From assembly GCA_013376995.1 (NCBI GenBank), contig JACAAZ010000001.1:420957-484956 (forward strand): a stretch of DNA of 64,000 bases, in the 5' to 3' direction. The translations under genes and the position numbers were made by a program. The notes below the pieces were generated by a model, which saw nothing but the letters and a program-made list of their open reading frames with translations, had not been told where the DNA came from and did not search any database. This DNA is from Bacteroidota bacterium (GTDB lineage Bacteria; Bacteroidota; Bacteroidia; Bacteroidales; UBA4417). Positions 1 through 9,814 of this stretch are shown one piece after another; the stretch's first letter is position 1, and each line of letters opens with the position of its first letter.

Positions 1-648
1 GTTGGCAGCTACGACTTCATAATAAAGGATATCTTGTCCGAAGTCCATGAGCACACCATCGTCACCCGCACCTGGAGCACTTTCAGGAACATAGGTTGAT
101 GTTACGATGTCATGAATACACCTTGGGATGTTTGTTCCATAACCGGCTTGGGTAACCTGCGATGCATCCTGGTTAGCAATATCCAGGGTAAAAGCATTAA
201 GCGGTTGGATTTTATAAACCTTCATGTTTTGTGAAACACAAGCATCACCTGCTGAGGAGGTATTTTTTACCTGAATTACCACGAAAACCGGGTTAGCTGG
301 ATTGTAGGCGAAACTCTTCCAGGTAAGTGATAACTGCGATGTTCCGGTAGTCGGATCATTATAACCCGTACCAGTAGCAGCAACAACAGTACTTGATGGA
401 ACAGTTTCCCGGTTTGTAGTCAGGGTGCCAGCAGCAATAAAGTTGGGATCCTGGGTAACAAACCATAAATATTCTTTAGTACCCGGAGGGGTGGGGACGT
501 TAACCTCATATGTGTAAGGATTACCAGGGATAGGATGCAAAGCATCTGCAGAAAGACAGGTTACAGGACGTGGAGTCAACTGTGCGTAAGTACTTGAAAT
601 GCTGATAGCTAGTATAGCGACCAACAAAAGGAATAGTTGCTTTTTCAT
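1..648 (-). CDS. secreted protein of unknown function, 3' end outside window
   Basis: The frame is open from an ATG at 648 to the window edge (216 codons), so the C-terminus is missing. Residues 1-22 form a clear signal peptide: MKK, then a hydrophobic stretch (LFLLLVAILAIS) and cleavage after TYAQ. The mature part is rich in Thr, Ser and Pro and contains phrases such as PGNPYTYEV and TSQLSLTW, typical of beta-sandwich (PKD or Ig-like) surface proteins of Bacteroidota. It follows the giant PKD-like gene on the same strand after 231 bp, so it may be co-transcribed or functionally linked. A sorting signal, if any, would lie beyond the window. I do not recognise a specific family. Confidence 0.75.
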   Translation of the reverse strand, partial: MKKQLFLLLVAILAISISSTYAQLTPRPVTCLSADALHPIPGNPYTYEVNVPTPPGTKEYLWFVTQDPNFIAAGTLTTNRETVPSSTVVAATGTGYNDPTTGTSQLSLTWKSFAYNPANPVFVVIQVKNTSSAGDACVSQNMKVYKIQPLNAFTLDIANQDASQVTQAGYGTNIPRCIHDIVTSTYVPESAPGAGDDGVLMDFGQDILYYEVVAAN

Positions 649-879
649 GTTTTTTTGTTTTTTTGTTTGTTATTGTTACGTAATTCTCTTTTCTTGATTT
701 TAAGTAGTATTAAATTGATTTAGAATTGATTGAAGTAATCTGATTGTATTATTGCATTCCTGATTTATTCTGTTTCATAGGCTATTAGTTTTAGTTATTA
801 CTAGTTTCATTGGATAGAAGGATTTATGGCCCCTCGCTTGTTTGCTTTCGATGTATTCTTTTCATAATCTGATATTTAG

Positions 880-3800
880 TTAGAGTTTGATTATATTAGG
901 TCTGGGCCTGATAGTAATAGTCACGACCTTACTGGCAGAAAGATTTCCAGAGGCATCTTCCAACCAGTATGTGAGCGTATGCTGTACGTTATTTGTGACA
1001 TCGCCAGCCAGCCTGATCTCATTGGTATAAGCTGAAAGTAGCCCGATTCCTGTCAAAGGAGCCGGATTACCTCCATTGAAATCGAGCCTCCAGTGAAGAA
1101 TCAAGCTTCCTGATGGGGTACAATTATCAGTAAATGTTGCAGGATCAGGACTTAAAGCGATTTTATCTGCAGGAGTCAGGATATAGTACTCAGGCCTTGC
1201 CGGAGTAATATCCATTGTAGGATCATAGTAAGTGGCATTAATGATATTGATTACGCAAAAGGCCTGGTCTACAGGAGGAGTGAAATTGGGAGGTTGGTTG
1301 TCTATAACAGTGACGGTTTGAATACAGGTAACTGTACCGGCTATATTCGTTGCCGTCCAGGTTATCGTTGTTACCCCCAGGTTGAATGTGTAAGGATTCG
1401 GAACGATGGCTCCATTGCCGGATCCTAAAGTAGCTCCAGTCATTACCCATGAAAGGGTTACCCCTGTGCCACCAGTGATTGTTGGAATTCCCGGATTTGC
1501 AGATGCGGTGCAGACTCCAGCCTGAGTGTTCAGGATAATATTTGTAGGACAGGTAATAACCGGGGGATTATTTGGCGTCACAATTACATTAAAAGAGCAA
1601 TTGGTAGCATGCCCACATGCATCTGTAACTGTATAGGTTACCTGTGTTGTTCCGACATTGAAATGGAATCCCGCGGGTACTGGCCCGTTTCCTGAACCGG
1701 CCGTTGGTGCAGTCATTACCCAGCTAACAGTTATACTTCCGGTTGCAGTGCAGTTATCCGAATAAACCGGGGCCGGTAATGTAACTGTTGCATAAGTAAG
1801 TCCCGCATCTGCCGGAATCGTCTGGTTAGGAGGGCAACTTATCAGTGGAAATACATCATCCTTTACCAATACTGTTTCTTCGCAAACAGAAGTACAGCCA
1901 TGGGAATCGGTTGTACTTAAATCTAACTGGAAACTTCCATTGCAGCTTGCGCCAGATGTGACACTAACATTTTGAAGTGACGCTGAACCCGAAATTGAGC
2001 CACTGCCACTGATGGACCAGGAATAGGTAGTCATTCCGGCATTCCCTGAAAAAGCCAATCCTGTTGCTGATGGACACACACTGGCTGGCCCACTGATTAT
2101 ACAGGAAGGCAACGCATATACATGAACAGTTAATGAGCCCGATTGCAACTGGCTGCAGTTAGCAGCTGAGTTCACACTGACCAGGGTGTAGATTATGTCT
2201 CCTGGGGTAGTTGTTGGAATATTCAATGTAGCACTGTTACCAGAGGTAGTGGTAAGTGTTAAATTGCTTCCCCCGTTAATTTTATAGGTAAAAGTATAAG
2301 GAGCAGTTCCACCGGAGCCTGTAAAAGTAACTTGTGGAGAAGGTGAAAACTGACATACTGATGCAGGCCCGGTCACATTAGCAGTTGGCAGGGGCAATAC
2401 GGTAACTGTCACTGAATCAACTACGGGTGTGCAGCCATAACCATCAGATACAGTTAGAAAATACTTCCCGGAACCAGCCACTGTCAGGTTATTCAGAACC
2501 GGATCCTGCAATGTTGAATTAAACCCGTTAGGTCCTGTCCAATGGTAGGTAATTGGAGGACGCCCACCGTTGATATTGGCAAAAAGCTGGACGGATTGTC
2601 CGGTACAACAACTAGCCGGACTGCAATATGGATCCATTGTGAATGGGATCTGTGCTAACGTTCCAAATGAAATATCATCAAGTCCGAAGTCATTTCCATT
2701 GGCTGAGGTATTAAGGTCTAGGATTTCGATTACCGCTGTGGTTGTTGCACCTGAATTCCAGGTTCCATAGAACCGGTCTTTTAACAGCCAGGGATTATTC
2801 AGAATATTTTGTCCGGCAGTTAGAGTTGCTGTTGTACCAACCTGGACTCCATTTACAGAGAACCTTAATTCGGCAAAAGGCGCAACATTATTAAGGCTGA
2901 TAGCCCATGCAGAAAAGTAATAATCCTTATTGGGAACAACGGTAACGGTTTCTTTCCAGACAAAAGGTTGAGGTGCATATTTGGCCCCGTTAACAATTAA
3001 GAAATTCGCATTTCCGGTGCCGGTTCCGGAAGTATGATCATAACCCCAGAAATTTGGATGGTTATAATTTGCATTGTTATTAACAGCATATTCACTTTCA
3101 GGTGCAATCAATCCGTTAGCAGTTGGATCATAAGAATAACCTGATGAGAATCCTGAATTACCTGCCGAAAAATCACCATTCACTACAAGTTCATTTGAAA
3201 CTGAGAGGTAAGCAGTTGAAGAGCAACCGGAAGCATTGGTAACCACAACACTGTATACACCTGCAACATCTACATCAATAGATTGGGTTGTTTCACCTGT
3301 GTTCCATAAATAAGATGTACCAGCAGATGCAGTTAAATGTATTTTACCCGGAACAAGACAATAATTAGCCGTAATGGTTGGATTAGGAACAGGAAACGAA
3401 GTAACCGTTGTAGTGGAACTTCCGCTACACGTTGTAGTTAAATCCGTATAAACAGCAGTATATGCAGTGGTTACAGTTTGTGTCACATTCGTCGGGTTTG
3501 CAACATTCGATGTGAAACCGGCAGGGTTGGAAGTCCAGCTTACCGAAGGTGTTGAAACTGGTGTACCAGTTAGATCTACATTGTCAATTGCCCAATAACG
3601 ACCACGATTAGAACCGCAATAATAATTGAACCGCAACAGGAATGCACTACTGTTGATATAGGAAGCGCCCAAATTGATCACCTCGTTCTGGAAACCGGCA
3701 CCGCTCCCCCTGTCACTTGTATATGTTGCAACCGTTGTCCAGGATGAACCATTGTTGGTTGACACTTCAACTTTTGCATACTCACCGGTTGTGCTGTTAA

Positions 3801-6800
3801 AATCAAAGAAGTGCCAGAATGAAAGTGACAAATTTGAATACCCTACGGTACTTAACACCGGTGATACCAAGGTAGTTGCTGTGACTGTGCCATTCTGGGC
3901 CCGACTGTCTGATAAATAGAACCTGCTTGCATCATTGCTATGAATGGTAACACCATTAGTAACATAGCCATCATTCCTCATAGTCCATGCTGCATTGGCA
4001 GTTGTGCCGCCTGTTGATGTACTCGTGGTAGTCCAGCTATTGGCGCCATTAAAGGTTTCATTCATCAGTGTTGGGGACGCTACATTTGAGCAGGATGAGA
4101 ATAAATTGAAATTCGTACCCGGACAAACTGAGGCCACTGAAGAACTAGCACTTACAGCGGGTGTGGGATTTACTGTGACTGTAAGTGTGAAAGGAGTTCC
4201 GACACATGCATTGGAAATTGATGTTGGGGTAATCAGATACTGCACTGTTCCAGCTATAGAATTTCCAGGAATAGATAATGTTTGATTTATGGTTGAACCA
4301 GTTCCGGCAGAAGCACCTGTAACACCCCCTGTTATTGTCCCGACGGACCAGCTGAAGTTGCAAGGTACACTGGAAGAGAGTGCAGCCCCGAAAGCAGTTC
4401 CATTACAAATGCTGGCTGTTGCAGCATTCGTTACCACCGGCTTAGGATGCACTATAACGGTAATAGTGTAAGGGCTTCCAACGCATCCACCTGAAGATGC
4501 AGTAGGGGTTACAATATAGTTAACTGAGCCATCCGCACTTGTACTTGGGTTGGTCAGAACCTGGTTAAGAGTTGAACCTGTACCGGCAGCAGCACCGGTA
4601 ATTCCACCGGTAATTGTTCCTAATGTCCAGCTATATGTGCTGGGAATGTTTGAACTCAGTGTTATTCCGGTACCGGACCCACTACAAATTTCATATGAGC
4701 TTAGATTCGTAACAACAGGCTTTGGGTTGATCGTGGCCGTGACTGTAAATGATGTGCCAGCGCATCCGGTTGTACTTACCGGAGATATTGTATAAACAAC
4801 ATTTAAAGGAGCCATCGTCGCATTGGTCCAGGCATCATCGGCTAAAACAGTGCTTGCTAAACCGGCACCTGTTACCGGATTACCTGCTGAAGCTATGAGG
4901 CCATTGCTGTTGATAGATGTTATGGAATAGCTTGCAACAGCAACTCCATTGGTGCTGGCTCCAAGATTAAGCCCAAGTGCAATGTTGCTGCAGACTGATA
5001 CGGTCTGGCTATTAACCAAGGGAACAGGATTAATAGTAACAAGGATGCTCGTGCTGGTATTGGTGCATTCGTCGGCTGATGCTATGACTAAATATTTGAC
5101 TTGTGAAGGTGCTGCAGATGTGTTGGTAATCACCTGGTTGATTGAATTCCCTGTCCCTGACCCGGTAAATGTCGTGCTTGAACCAGATACCAAAGCAGCA
5201 GTCCAGGAAAATGAAGTATTGCTGATATTACTCGTGAGTGTTATATTGGTCGCAGTGCCGCTGCAAATCGTTTCCATTTGCGTAACAGGATTCACAGTTA
5301 CAGTAATTACCTGATTTGTTGTTACTATGGTAAAATTCGTGCTACTGCATCCTGTTGCAGGATTGGTTTCCACCAATTGATAAGTAGTGTTAACAGCGGG
5401 TGTTACAATTGGGTTTGATAATGTTGAGGTAAAACCTGCAGGTATAGAAGTCCAACTGTAAGTATTTCCTGGAATGGCCGGTCCTCCTATTTGAAAGCTT
5501 GCCCCAACGCAAATGATAGCATTAGGCCCGGTATATGCTGCCGGCGATGGATTTACTGTAATAGCCTTGGTTGTGGCTGGTCCGTTACCGCAGGAATTGG
5601 ACGGTGTTACTGTAATGCTCCCGGAAGTTGTTCCAATCGTTACCATTATTGAATTGGTCCCTTGCCCGGCAACAAGTGTCCAACTTGCTGGAATTGACCA
5701 GTTATAGGAAATTCCACTAACAGCAATGATGCTGTATGTTTGTGGAGAGTTTTGACAAACTGTTGTGTTACCTGAAATAATACCAGGCTGCAAAGGCAAA
5801 GCTTTAACAATAATTGCCTTTGACCTTGAAGGTCCGTTTCCACATGCATTGGATGGAATTACCTGGATAGTTCCACTTGTTGATCCTGGGATTACATTTA
5901 TGGAATTTGTACCCTGTCCTGAACTTATTGTCCATCCAACAGGTAAACTCCATGTATAAGTCACACCTGCAACATTGATCACCGAATAAACTTTGGTTGA
6001 TGATTCACAGATAGTATCATTACCAGAGATGACAGAAGGTTGTAAGGGTGCTGATGTCACAACGGTAACAGCTAAAGTTGATGATGGACCATTTCCGCAT
6101 GAGTTTGATGGAACCACAACTACATTTCCGGAGGAACTCCCAATTGTAACACTGATCGAATTTGTACCTTGCCCACTAAGAATAGTCCAATCAGAAGGCA
6201 CTGTCCATGTGTAAGTTACGTTTGTGGTATTTGTGACTGAATACACCTGGCCGGTTCCGGCACAAGCAGCTGAACTACCGATGATTGCCGAAGGCTGTAA
6301 AGGAGTTGCAGCTTGTGATGCCACTGCCAGGGTTTGCGATGCACCTCCACCGCAATAATTGGAAGGACTTACTGTTACGATTCCACTGCCCGCTCCTACT
6401 ATTACTGTGATTGAATTGGTTCCTTGTCCTGCAGTGATCGTCCAACCTGCAGGTACAGTCCAGCTATAAATAACATTAGCAACATTCACCACGCTGTAAA
6501 CCACGGAAGTTCCAGCACAAGGCGCAACGTTACCGGTTATTACACTTGGTTGGGCGGGTGAAGATGTCTGAACTGTTACTGCCAGTATTTGTGATGTTCC
6601 GTTTCCGCATGAATTGGATGGCACTACAGTCACATTTCCTGATGTAACTCCTGACGTGGTTGTTATGGAATTTGTACCTTGCCCAGATGTTATACTCCAT
6701 CCGGTTGGTACAGTCCAGGTATAGGTTACTCCGCTAACATTCGTGACGCTGAAATTCTGAACGGAATTTTTACATATCAGAGTATTCCCATTGATGGCTG

Positions 6801-9210
6801 AAGGTTGCGCAGGAACTGTAATCACATTTACTGCCAGTGATTGAGCCGGGCCCGTTCCACAAGCATTTGAAGGAACAACCTGAACATTCCCTGCAAGATT
6901 ACCAATGGTAACATTAACAGTGTTAGTACCTTGTCCGGATGTGATCACCCAATCTGCAGGGAATGACCAGGTGTAAGTGGTTCCTGGCAGGTTAGTAACT
7001 GAATATGTTTGTGTTGTGCCAGAACATGCATTTGCTGTTCCAGAAATGGCTGATGGTTGGCCAGGAATCGTCAGAACAGAAATCGCTAATACCTGCGCTG
7101 ATCCATTCCCGCAAATATTTGAAGGTGTGACTGTGATATTACCTGAATTTGCTCCAATGGTTACAGTTATGGAATTTGTTCCCTGACCTGAAACAATGCT
7201 GGTTCCGCCTGGAACTACCCATGTATAGGTAAGTCCGGCAACATTGATTATGGTATAGGCTTGAGTAGATCCCAGGCAAGGGGTTGCACTCCCTGTTATA
7301 GAAGAGGGTTGTGCCGGAACTGATGCCACAGGTGTTACTGCCAGTTGCCTGGCGGTGCCATTGCCACATGCATTCGAAGGAGTAACTGTGATATTGCCGG
7401 ATGATGCTCCTACTGTAACAGTGATGCTATTTGTTGTCCCCCCTCCTGTTTGTATCCAACCGGCCGGTAAAGCCCAGTTGTACGTTACACCACTGACATT
7501 TGTAACTGAATAGGTTTGAGATGAGCCCTGGCAAGGTGAACTTAACCCTGTTATTACGGATGGTTGAGCCGGTACTGTGCTGATCGTTACGGCTATTGTT
7601 GAAGAAGTTCCATTTCCGCAAGCATTCGAAGGCATAACCTGGATTGTGCCTGCATTTGCACCAACGGTCACCGTAACCGAGTTTGTTGTCCCCCCTGCCG
7701 TTTGTGTCCATCCAGCAGGGAAAGTCCAGGTATAAGTAGTACCTGCAACGTTCGTTACGCTGTAGGTTTGTGAAGAGCCGGAACATGGATTGGCATTGCC
7801 GGTTATTACACTTGGCTGGGCCGGAATTGTCATCACAATTATTGCCAATGACCTTGCAGTTCCATTTCCACAAGTATTTGAAGGAGTTACCGTGATATTT
7901 CCCGAAGTTGCACCACAGGTTACTGAAATCGAATTTGTTCCCTGCCCACTCACTATAGTCCATCCCGCAGGTACCACCCAAGTGTAGGTAACACCAACGA
8001 TATTGGTTAAACTATAGGTTTGTGAACTACCTGAACAAGGGGTTGTACTGCCTGTTATGGCAGAAGGTTGTGCAGGAACTGCAGCTACAGGTAAAACGGC
8101 TAATTGTCTTGAAGTTCCATTACCACATGCGTTTGAAGGAGTTACTGTGATATTTCCTGAATTTGCTCCGACTGTGACTGTTATACTATTGGTTGTCCCT
8201 CCTCCAGTCTGGGTCCATCCGGTTGGTAGAACCCAGGTATATGTAACACCAGCAACATTAGTTACTGAATAAGTTTGTGATGAGCCCTGGCATGGTGAGG
8301 CAAGCCCCGAAATAACAGAGGGTTGAGCAGGAACTGAATTTACTGTTACTGCAAGTATTGAAGCAGTTCCGTTTCCACAGACATTTGAGGGCGTTACCTG
8401 AACGTTCCCAGAAGTCGCTCCGACTGTAACTGTAACAGAATTTGTTGTTCCCCCTCCAGTTTGTGTCCAACCAGCCGGGAATGACCAGGTATAGGTAACA
8501 CCTGCAACATTAGTAACCGAATAGACCTGGGATGTGCCGCTGCATGGTGTTGCACTCCCTGCAACAGCACTTGGCTGATTTGGAACTTTACAACCTTCAA
8601 CCGTAAAATCATCAATACGGTATACTCCTCCGGTTCCATCGCTATCATAGGTCCATCTGAAACTCAGGTTTGTTGCACCGGAGGCACCTGCAGGCAAAGA
8701 AATTCTGGTGCCGCCATTCACCCATGCCCAGGTTGAATTAGCAGCAACGTCAGTAACAGCAAGTGTATTCCAGTTAGTTCCATCCGCCGACCACTCAAAA
8801 GTAAGATTGTTTGAATAAGTCCTGCGGGCAGCCCATAACACGGTTATGCTGGTATAACCAACGGTAGACAGGTTGTTTGAATACGTCACTACCCTAGCAT
8901 TACTGCTTGAGCCGGAAGCCAGGTTACTATTACCTGAGAAAGTAGGCGTAGGCGTTGATGAATTTGTATTGCTTACTGTCCAGGTACTTGAACTTGCGGC
9001 TGACCATCCTGTAGGAAAGGTAATTACTGCTCCAAAATTCTGAGAATATAAAGATGTTACTTGTCCTACCGACTTGTCAACAAAAATGAATACAATTATT
9101 GCTATTATGACACCTGAGGCAGGAAATACTTTGAAGATAAATGAATGAAAAAGCCTTCCGGATTTAACCGAATCGGGGCATTTAGTCATCCAAGTTCTGT
9201 CAAGTTTCAT
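880..9210 (-). CDS. giant secreted PKD-like/HYR repeat surface protein
   Basis: A 2,776-residue protein read from the ATG at 9210 (a TTG lies one codon upstream; an ATG at 9189 is an alternative). A long basic N-region precedes a hydrophobic segment near residues 34-46 and a probable cleavage site before VTSLYSQ. Residues about 50-208 resemble a jelly-roll ligand-binding domain. Residues 211-1223 are 12 tandem PKD-like repeats of 84-85 residues with recurring PSNxCGNG and YTW motifs and two conserved Cys. Further PKD/Ig-like units follow, then two galactose-binding-like segments (around NETFNGANSW and ELVVNGDFSAGN), and near residues 2,430-2,640 two HYR-type units (ISCPPNQT, ITCPTNI). Such architectures are cell-surface adhesins or matrix proteins in Bacteroidota. 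The C-terminus (RPRPNIIKL) shows no recognisable T9SS sorting domain, which is odd for this class. The function is inferred only as adhesion or structure. Confidence 0.9.
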   Translation of the reverse strand: MKLDRTWMTKCPDSVKSGRLFHSFIFKVFPASGVIIAIIVFIFVDKSVGQVTSLYSQNFGAVITFPTGWSAASSSTWTVSNTNSSTPTPTFSGNSNLASGSSSNARVVTYSNNLSTVGYTSITVLWAARRTYSNNLTFEWSADGTNWNTLAVTDVAANSTWAWVNGGTRISLPAGASGATNLSFRWTYDSDGTGGVYRIDDFTVEGCKVPNQPSAVAGSATPCSGTSQVYSVTNVAGVTYTWSFPAGWTQTGGGTTNSVTVTVGATSGNVQVTPSNVCGNGTASILAVTVNSVPAQPSVISGLASPCQGSSQTYSVTNVAGVTYTWVLPTGWTQTGGGTTNSITVTVGANSGNITVTPSNACGNGTSRQLAVLPVAAVPAQPSAITGSTTPCSGSSQTYSLTNIVGVTYTWVVPAGWTIVSGQGTNSISVTCGATSGNITVTPSNTCGNGTARSLAIIVMTIPAQPSVITGNANPCSGSSQTYSVTNVAGTTYTWTFPAGWTQTAGGTTNSVTVTVGANAGTIQVMPSNACGNGTSSTIAVTISTVPAQPSVITGLSSPCQGSSQTYSVTNVSGVTYNWALPAGWIQTGGGTTNSITVTVGASSGNITVTPSNACGNGTARQLAVTPVASVPAQPSSITGSATPCLGSTQAYTIINVAGLTYTWVVPGGTSIVSGQGTNSITVTIGANSGNITVTPSNICGNGSAQVLAISVLTIPGQPSAISGTANACSGTTQTYSVTNLPGTTYTWSFPADWVITSGQGTNTVNVTIGNLAGNVQVVPSNACGTGPAQSLAVNVITVPAQPSAINGNTLICKNSVQNFSVTNVSGVTYTWTVPTGWSITSGQGTNSITTTSGVTSGNVTVVPSNSCGNGTSQILAVTVQTSSPAQPSVITGNVAPCAGTSVVYSVVNVANVIYSWTVPAGWTITAGQGTNSITVIVGAGSGIVTVSPSNYCGGGASQTLAVASQAATPLQPSAIIGSSAACAGTGQVYSVTNTTNVTYTWTVPSDWTILSGQGTNSISVTIGSSSGNVVVVPSNSCGNGPSSTLAVTVVTSAPLQPSVISGNDTICESSTKVYSVINVAGVTYTWSLPVGWTISSGQGTNSINVIPGSTSGTIQVIPSNACGNGPSRSKAIIVKALPLQPGIISGNTTVCQNSPQTYSIIAVSGISYNWSIPASWTLVAGQGTNSIMVTIGTTSGSITVTPSNSCGNGPATTKAITVNPSPAAYTGPNAIICVGASFQIGGPAIPGNTYSWTSIPAGFTSTLSNPIVTPAVNTTYQLVETNPATGCSSTNFTIVTTNQVITVTVNPVTQMETICSGTATNITLTSNISNTSFSWTAALVSGSSTTFTGSGTGNSINQVITNTSAAPSQVKYLVIASADECTNTSTSILVTINPVPLVNSQTVSVCSNIALGLNLGASTNGVAVASYSITSINSNGLIASAGNPVTGAGLASTVLADDAWTNATMAPLNVVYTISPVSTTGCAGTSFTVTATINPKPVVTNLSSYEICSGSGTGITLSSNIPSTYSWTLGTITGGITGAAAGTGSTLNQVLTNPSTSADGSVNYIVTPTASSGGCVGSPYTITVIVHPKPVVTNAATASICNGTAFGAALSSSVPCNFSWSVGTITGGVTGASAGTGSTINQTLSIPGNSIAGTVQYLITPTSISNACVGTPFTLTVTVNPTPAVSASSSVASVCPGTNFNLFSSCSNVASPTLMNETFNGANSWTTTSTSTGGTTANAAWTMRNDGYVTNGVTIHSNDASRFYLSDSRAQNGTVTATTLVSPVLSTVGYSNLSLSFWHFFDFNSTTGEYAKVEVSTNNGSSWTTVATYTSDRGSGAGFQNEVINLGASYINSSAFLLRFNYYCGSNRGRYWAIDNVDLTGTPVSTPSVSWTSNPAGFTSNVANPTNVTQTVTTAYTAVYTDLTTTCSGSSTTTVTSFPVPNPTITANYCLVPGKIHLTASAGTSYLWNTGETTQSIDVDVAGVYSVVVTNASGCSSTAYLSVSNELVVNGDFSAGNSGFSSGYSYDPTANGLIAPESEYAVNNNANYNHPNFWGYDHTSGTGTGNANFLIVNGAKYAPQPFVWKETVTVVPNKDYYFSAWAISLNNVAPFAELRFSVNGVQVGTTATLTAGQNILNNPWLLKDRFYGTWNSGATTTAVIEILDLNTSANGNDFGLDDISFGTLAQIPFTMDPYCSPASCCTGQSVQLFANINGGRPPITYHWTGPNGFNSTLQDPVLNNLTVAGSGKYFLTVSDGYGCTPVVDSVTVTVLPLPTANVTGPASVCQFSPSPQVTFTGSGGTAPYTFTYKINGGSNLTLTTTSGNSATLNIPTTTPGDIIYTLVSVNSAANCSQLQSGSLTVHVYALPSCIISGPASVCPSATGLAFSGNAGMTTYSWSISGSGSISGSASLQNVSVTSGASCNGSFQLDLSTTDSHGCTSVCEETVLVKDDVFPLISCPPNQTIPADAGLTYATVTLPAPVYSDNCTATGSITVSWVMTAPTAGSGNGPVPAGFHFNVGTTQVTYTVTDACGHATNCSFNVIVTPNNPPVITCPTNIILNTQAGVCTASANPGIPTITGGTGVTLSWVMTGATLGSGNGAIVPNPYTFNLGVTTITWTATNIAGTVTCIQTVTVIDNQPPNFTPPVDQAFCVINIINATYYDPTMDITPARPEYYILTPADKIALSPDPATFTDNCTPSGSLILHWRLDFNGGNPAPLTGIGLLSAYTNEIRLAGDVTNNVQHTLTYWLEDASGNLSASKVVTITIRPRPNIIKL
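5545..8583 (-). repeat. 12 tandem PKD-like coding repeats with a 759-bp super-repeat
   Basis: Twelve in-frame units of 252-255 bp start at residue 211 of the giant surface protein. Each carries a PxQPS start, a first Cys near unit position 14, a YTW/YSW core, and TVTPSNxCGNG near position 65. Units 1-3 (8583-7825) and 4-6 (7824-7066) match unit by unit: units 2 and 5 share GLxSPCQGSSQ and a PVAxV end, and units 3 and 6 share IVSGQGTNS. This indicates duplication of a three-unit block of 253 residues. Units 7-12 have diverged. Confidence 0.9.
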
Positions 9211-9814
9211 CAAATTCTATATGTAAATCAGCAGTGCAATCTTATTAACTATCTATTTGATTTATAGACATATAAGTACAAAATACAATCCTCCCAATGA
9301 ACTCTTACGTGTCCTAGTAGTGGGAGATTGCCTCGAAAAACTTCATCAATTCTATGGTATTAATAGCTTTGCGCACTATTTGTAATAGCCTGGAAAGCAA
9401 TATACTTCAGTAATTATTGCAGATATTTCAAAGCAAATGCTAATAAATATTTTATTGAAATTTATTGAATTCCCGAATGTACCTTGATCAATATCTGGAA
9501 TATCAAAAATTTGGATTGAATAGCAATCTTGTCATTTATATTCAGAGAAAAATAAACATGATTTATTTGAAGAGAATGAAAATTAATCCCCGGGGCATTT
9601 CCCTCCTGAAGCCATATTCATAAACTATTGTTGCTCCTGTAAGGAAACAAAATTTAAATAATGTAATACCATATTCAAATATATCAGCAACTTAAATATC
9701 AAGTTACCTGATAACAGGCGCGATATTCGTTCAATTAAATCTTCATTTCGCAATTTGAATGAAGGTTAAATTCGAACTAATTCAGTAGAAAAGAAATTTT
9801 GTAAGTAAATGAAT
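9211..9814. other. intergenic region without a recognisable gene
   Basis: About 600 bp of AT-rich sequence between the start of the giant surface-protein gene and the end of the serine hydrolase gene. It must hold the promoter and leader of the giant gene. I see no clean TAnnTTTG element, RNA gene or terminator, and no open frame with coding character. Confidence 0.6.

Noticed and set aside
3674-8272. Many plus-strand open frames of 60-120 codons inside the giant surface-protein gene
   Set aside because: They recur with the repeat period and are antisense shadows of the repeated coding sequence.
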